From assembly GCA_030824835.1 (NCBI GenBank), contig JAPJRA010000139.1, forward strand, positions 1 to 7,998: 7,998 bases of DNA. The letters run 5' to 3'. Position numbers and translations under genes: made by a program. Source of the stretch: Geminicoccaceae bacterium (GTDB taxonomy: Bacteria > Pseudomonadota > Alphaproteobacteria > Geminicoccales > Geminicoccaceae). The notes under the pieces were generated by a model. That model was not told the origin of the DNA and made no database searches. It was given only the letters and a program-made list of their open reading frames with translations. Positions 6,504 through 7,998 of the stretch are shown here, one piece after another. Numbering within the stretch: position 1 is the stretch's first letter; each line of letters opens with the position of its first letter.

Positions 6504-7178
6504 ATGGTCACGGAGCCGGTTGCCACAGCCGGGCCGCCATGTCACACGACGCGCCAATCCAGCCACCGGGACCCGGCCGTGTTGCTCGAACAGAATTGCT
6601 ACTACGACCTGCCGCCGGGCAAGGTCGCCTCGGTCGTGACCTATCTGGAAATGACCGCTCCACCGGCAGCCGCGCCGCTGCCGAAATCAGCCGAGCTGAC
6701 GTTGCGTCAGGTCGAGCGCCCCGACCTCGACTGGTACCGCGACCTCTACCGGCGGATCGGCACCGACTGGCTCTGGTTCAGCCGGCTGGTGATGCCCGAC
6801 GCTGAAGTCCTGGCGACGATTCGTCACCCTTCCGTCGAGGTCTATGCCCTGGCTCGCGAAGGCGTCGACCACGGTCTGCTCGAACTCGACCGACGCGAGC
6901 CGCCCGACATCGAGCTGGCCTATTTCGGCCTTACCCCCGATCTCGTCGGCGTGGGTGCTGGCCGTTGGCTCATGTCACAGGCGATTCAACTGGCGTGGAG
7001 ACATGGCCCGCGGCGTTTCTGGGTGCATACCTGCAGCCTGGACCATCCGAACGCGCTACCATTCTACGTCCGCTCCGGGTTTCACCCCTACAAACGGGCC
7101 GTCGAGGTGGCGGATGATCCGCGGCTGATCGGTCTGGCGCCGCGCGACTCGGCGCCGTGGCTGCCGCTCATCGCCTAG
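6504..7178 (+). CDS. GNAT-family N-acetyltransferase
   Basis: Probable acetyl-CoA-dependent acetyltransferase of unknown substrate. Read from ATG 6504 it has 224 residues. The acetyl-CoA-binding motif A is at residues 149-154 (GVGAGR) within LAYFGLTPDLVGVGAGRWLM, and motif B follows in LDHPNALPFYVRSGF. An N-terminal piece with YYDLPPGKVASVVTYLEM comes before the GNAT fold and looks like a conserved lead-in. The first ~25 residues, rich in T, P, S and H, look non-conserved, and no good Shine-Dalgarno precedes ATG 6504. Starts at GTG 6579 or TTG 6582 are possible and would shorten the protein by 25 or 26 residues. The gap to the preceding stop is 20 nt, so the gene may be the last of the operon. 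The fold is clear; the start and substrate are not. Confidence 0.82.
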   Translation: MVTEPVATAGPPCHTTRQSSHRDPAVLLEQNCYYDLPPGKVASVVTYLEMTAPPAAAPLPKSAELTLRQVERPDLDWYRDLYRRIGTDWLWFSRLVMPDAEVLATIRHPSVEVYALAREGVDHGLLELDRREPPDIELAYFGLTPDLVGVGAGRWLMSQAIQLAWRHGPRRFWVHTCSLDHPNALPFYVRSGFHPYKRAVEVADDPRLIGLAPRDSAPWLPLIA

Positions 7179-7186
7179 GGTTGCGT

Positions 7187-7199
7187 GGCGCATTGCGCC
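7187..7199 (+). terminator. Weak hairpin after the GNAT gene, possible transcription end
   Basis: GGCGC, loop ATT, then GCGCC form a 5-bp GC stem 8 nt after the TAG stop at 7176-7178. No run of T follows (next bases CGTCGGGC), so this is not a classical intrinsic terminator. It is offered because an operon end is expected before the AT-rich spacer. Confidence 0.25.
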
Positions 7200-7210
7200 C
7201 GTCGGGCAGG

Positions 7211-7256
7211 ATTGTGTAAACTATACATTGACTAAAATGCTGAGTCTCTGCACCAT
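7211..7256 (+). promoter_or_regulatory. Candidate promoter of the cysteine-rich protein gene
   Basis: This part of the 106-nt spacer (7179-7284) is much richer in A and T than its surroundings. TTGACT at 7228-7233 resembles a -35 box. At 17-nt spacing CACCAT (7251-7256) matches only three of six -10 positions. TATACA at 7222-7227 resembles a -10 box but has no -35 partner at the right distance. A promoter is likely from context; the exact boxes are uncertain. Confidence 0.3.
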
Positions 7257-7259
7257 CGG

Positions 7260-7273
7260 TTGAGAATTCTCAA
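7260..7273 (+). promoter_or_regulatory. Perfect 14-bp palindrome in the leader, candidate operator
   Basis: TTGAGAATTCTCAA reads the same on both strands. It ends 3 nt before the GGAG Shine-Dalgarno of the following gene. A dimeric repressor bound here could block transcription or, less likely, the RNA form could fold and hinder ribosome access. The symmetry is seen directly; the operator role is inference. Confidence 0.4.
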
Positions 7274-7276
7274 GTC

Positions 7277-7280
7277 GGAG
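7277..7280 (+). promoter_or_regulatory. Ribosome binding site of the cysteine-rich protein gene
   Basis: GGAG lies 4 nt before ATG 7285 and 7 nt before the in-frame ATG 7288. The spacing slightly favours 7288, a one-residue difference. Confidence 0.55.
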
Positions 7281-7284
7281 AAGA

Positions 7285-7998
7285 ATGATGGGCACAGGCA
7301 AAGGCGATCGCTGCGGCTACTGGTGGCGCGGCTTCGCCATGGTTGTCCTGGCTCATTTAGTGACGGCAACGGCGCTGGCCGGGGCCAGTGATGCAGCGTC
7401 GCCTCTGGTGGCCGACTCGGCTACGGATTCGCGCGGCGTATTCAAAATCTGTCACGATCAGACCTACGCGCTGTGCGCTGTCTCCAGCTGCTTCGTCTTC
7501 AACAACGTCTCCTACTGCACATGCGACGTCAAGAAAGGTGACAGTATCAGTCTTCCGTTCAATTACGGCAAAGGCAAGGATATCTGCTCGGTCAATGCCG
7601 AGGGTGTGGGCAACGGCTACATGGTGAGCACGTACAGCCTGCCGGAGTCGGTGGTGAAGCCGCGTGGTAATCAGGCGCTCTACACCTGTCCCGCCGCTAC
7701 CTCGACCGGCGCCTACGCCCAATGCGACGGTGGCATCTGCTTTCGCAGCACCCAGGGCCAGAATTTTCCGGGGTCGCCCAAGCCGCTGAAGCCGAACCAG
7801 ATCATCTGCTCCTGCCCGATCACCGTAGCCAATCCGGCAACCGCCAAGATCGGCTACCAGATCGCCGGCCCTTATCCCTGCGAGAGCGGTTTCTTCAAGA
7901 ATTGCGGCAGCAAGGTCGCGAGCACGGATACCGGTGCCAGGATCTACGTTGGCGCGCCCACCGGGTCCGCACGCCTGCTGACGCGCCTGCTCTACGGC
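7285..7998 (+). CDS. Exported cysteine-rich protein with two six-cysteine modules (3' end outside window)
   Basis: I do not recognise a named family. The frame runs 238 codons without a stop to the window edge. Residues 1-37 look like a Sec signal peptide: a charged start (K6, R9, R15), hydrophobic FAMVVLAHLVTATALA, and possible cuts after A32 or A37. The mature part has 13 cysteines. Twelve fall into two modules of equal layout: C56, C64, C69, C78, C80, C101 and C135, C147, C152, C175, C177, C199. Both share YAxC, a C-x4-C pair, a C-x-C pair and a sixth Cys 20-22 residues later. C207 is extra. This suggests an internal duplication and a disulfide-bonded extracytoplasmic protein, or less likely a metal- or cofactor-binding one without heme motifs (no CxxCH). 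It has its own spacer, Shine-Dalgarno and candidate operator, apart from the housekeeping operon. The coding call is strong; the function is unknown. Confidence 0.8.
   Translation, partial: MMGTGKGDRCGYWWRGFAMVVLAHLVTATALAGASDAASPLVADSATDSRGVFKICHDQTYALCAVSSCFVFNNVSYCTCDVKKGDSISLPFNYGKGKDICSVNAEGVGNGYMVSTYSLPESVVKPRGNQALYTCPAATSTGAYAQCDGGICFRSTQGQNFPGSPKPLKPNQIICSCPITVANPATAKIGYQIAGPYPCESGFFKNCGSKVASTDTGARIYVGAPTGSARLLTRLLYG

Noticed and set aside
7215..7227. TGTA-N5-TACA as an operator
   Set aside because: There are only four matching pairs per arm and no extension on either side; such loose symmetry is common in AT-rich spacers.
7388..7627. 79-codon frame overlapping the cysteine-rich gene
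   Set aside because: It is an out-of-frame shadow; the frame from 7285 has a Shine-Dalgarno, a signal peptide and regular cysteine spacing.
7357..7722. 121-codon minus-strand frame opposite the cysteine-rich gene
   Set aside because: It shows no ribosome binding site, signal or domain that I can recognise, while the opposite strand has a coherent secreted protein.

Overview
The window is a GC-rich, densely packed stretch of a bacterial chromosome. It looks alphaproteobacterial, most likely Rhodospirillales-like. This rests on gene order and protein style (an alphaproteobacterial-type delta' subunit without Cys cluster, a short MetRS, and the tmk-holB-metG-tatD-MBL order), not on any marker gene, so the order-level placement is tentative. 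All genes lie on the + strand.

Region 1 (1-1678) deals with the cell envelope. It holds the 3' end of an RlpA-like septal-ring protein (end of the double-psi barrel domain, Pro/Ala-rich linker, SPOR domain), followed by an exported D-alanyl-D-alanine carboxypeptidase of the PBP5/DacC type. Region 2 (1690-6483) is a tight housekeeping operon: thymidylate kinase (tmk), DNA polymerase III delta' (holB), methionyl-tRNA synthetase (metG), a TatD-family metal-dependent hydrolase, and a PhnP-like metallo-beta-lactamase-fold hydrolase. Junctions are ATGA overlaps (tmk/holB, metG/tatD), a 10-nt overlap (tatD/MBL), or gaps below 20 nt. Cotranscription and translational coupling are therefore likely. 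Region 3 (6504-7178) is a GNAT acetyltransferase that may still belong to the operon.

Region 4 (7179-7998) breaks the pattern. A 106-nt, relatively AT-rich spacer contains a small hairpin, a possible promoter and a perfect 14-bp palindrome just before a good Shine-Dalgarno sequence. It leads into a reading frame that stays open to the window edge. That frame encodes an exported, cysteine-rich protein with two tandem six-cysteine modules of the same layout. I cannot assign a function to it, and it is the least explained item in the window.

The first part links nucleotide supply (dTMP to dTDP), replication (clamp loader), translation (Met-tRNA) and peptidoglycan remodelling, as expected of a growth-linked gene cluster. 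I see no transposon, CRISPR array, tRNA, rRNA or phage gene. No stretch longer than 300 bases lacks a gene.
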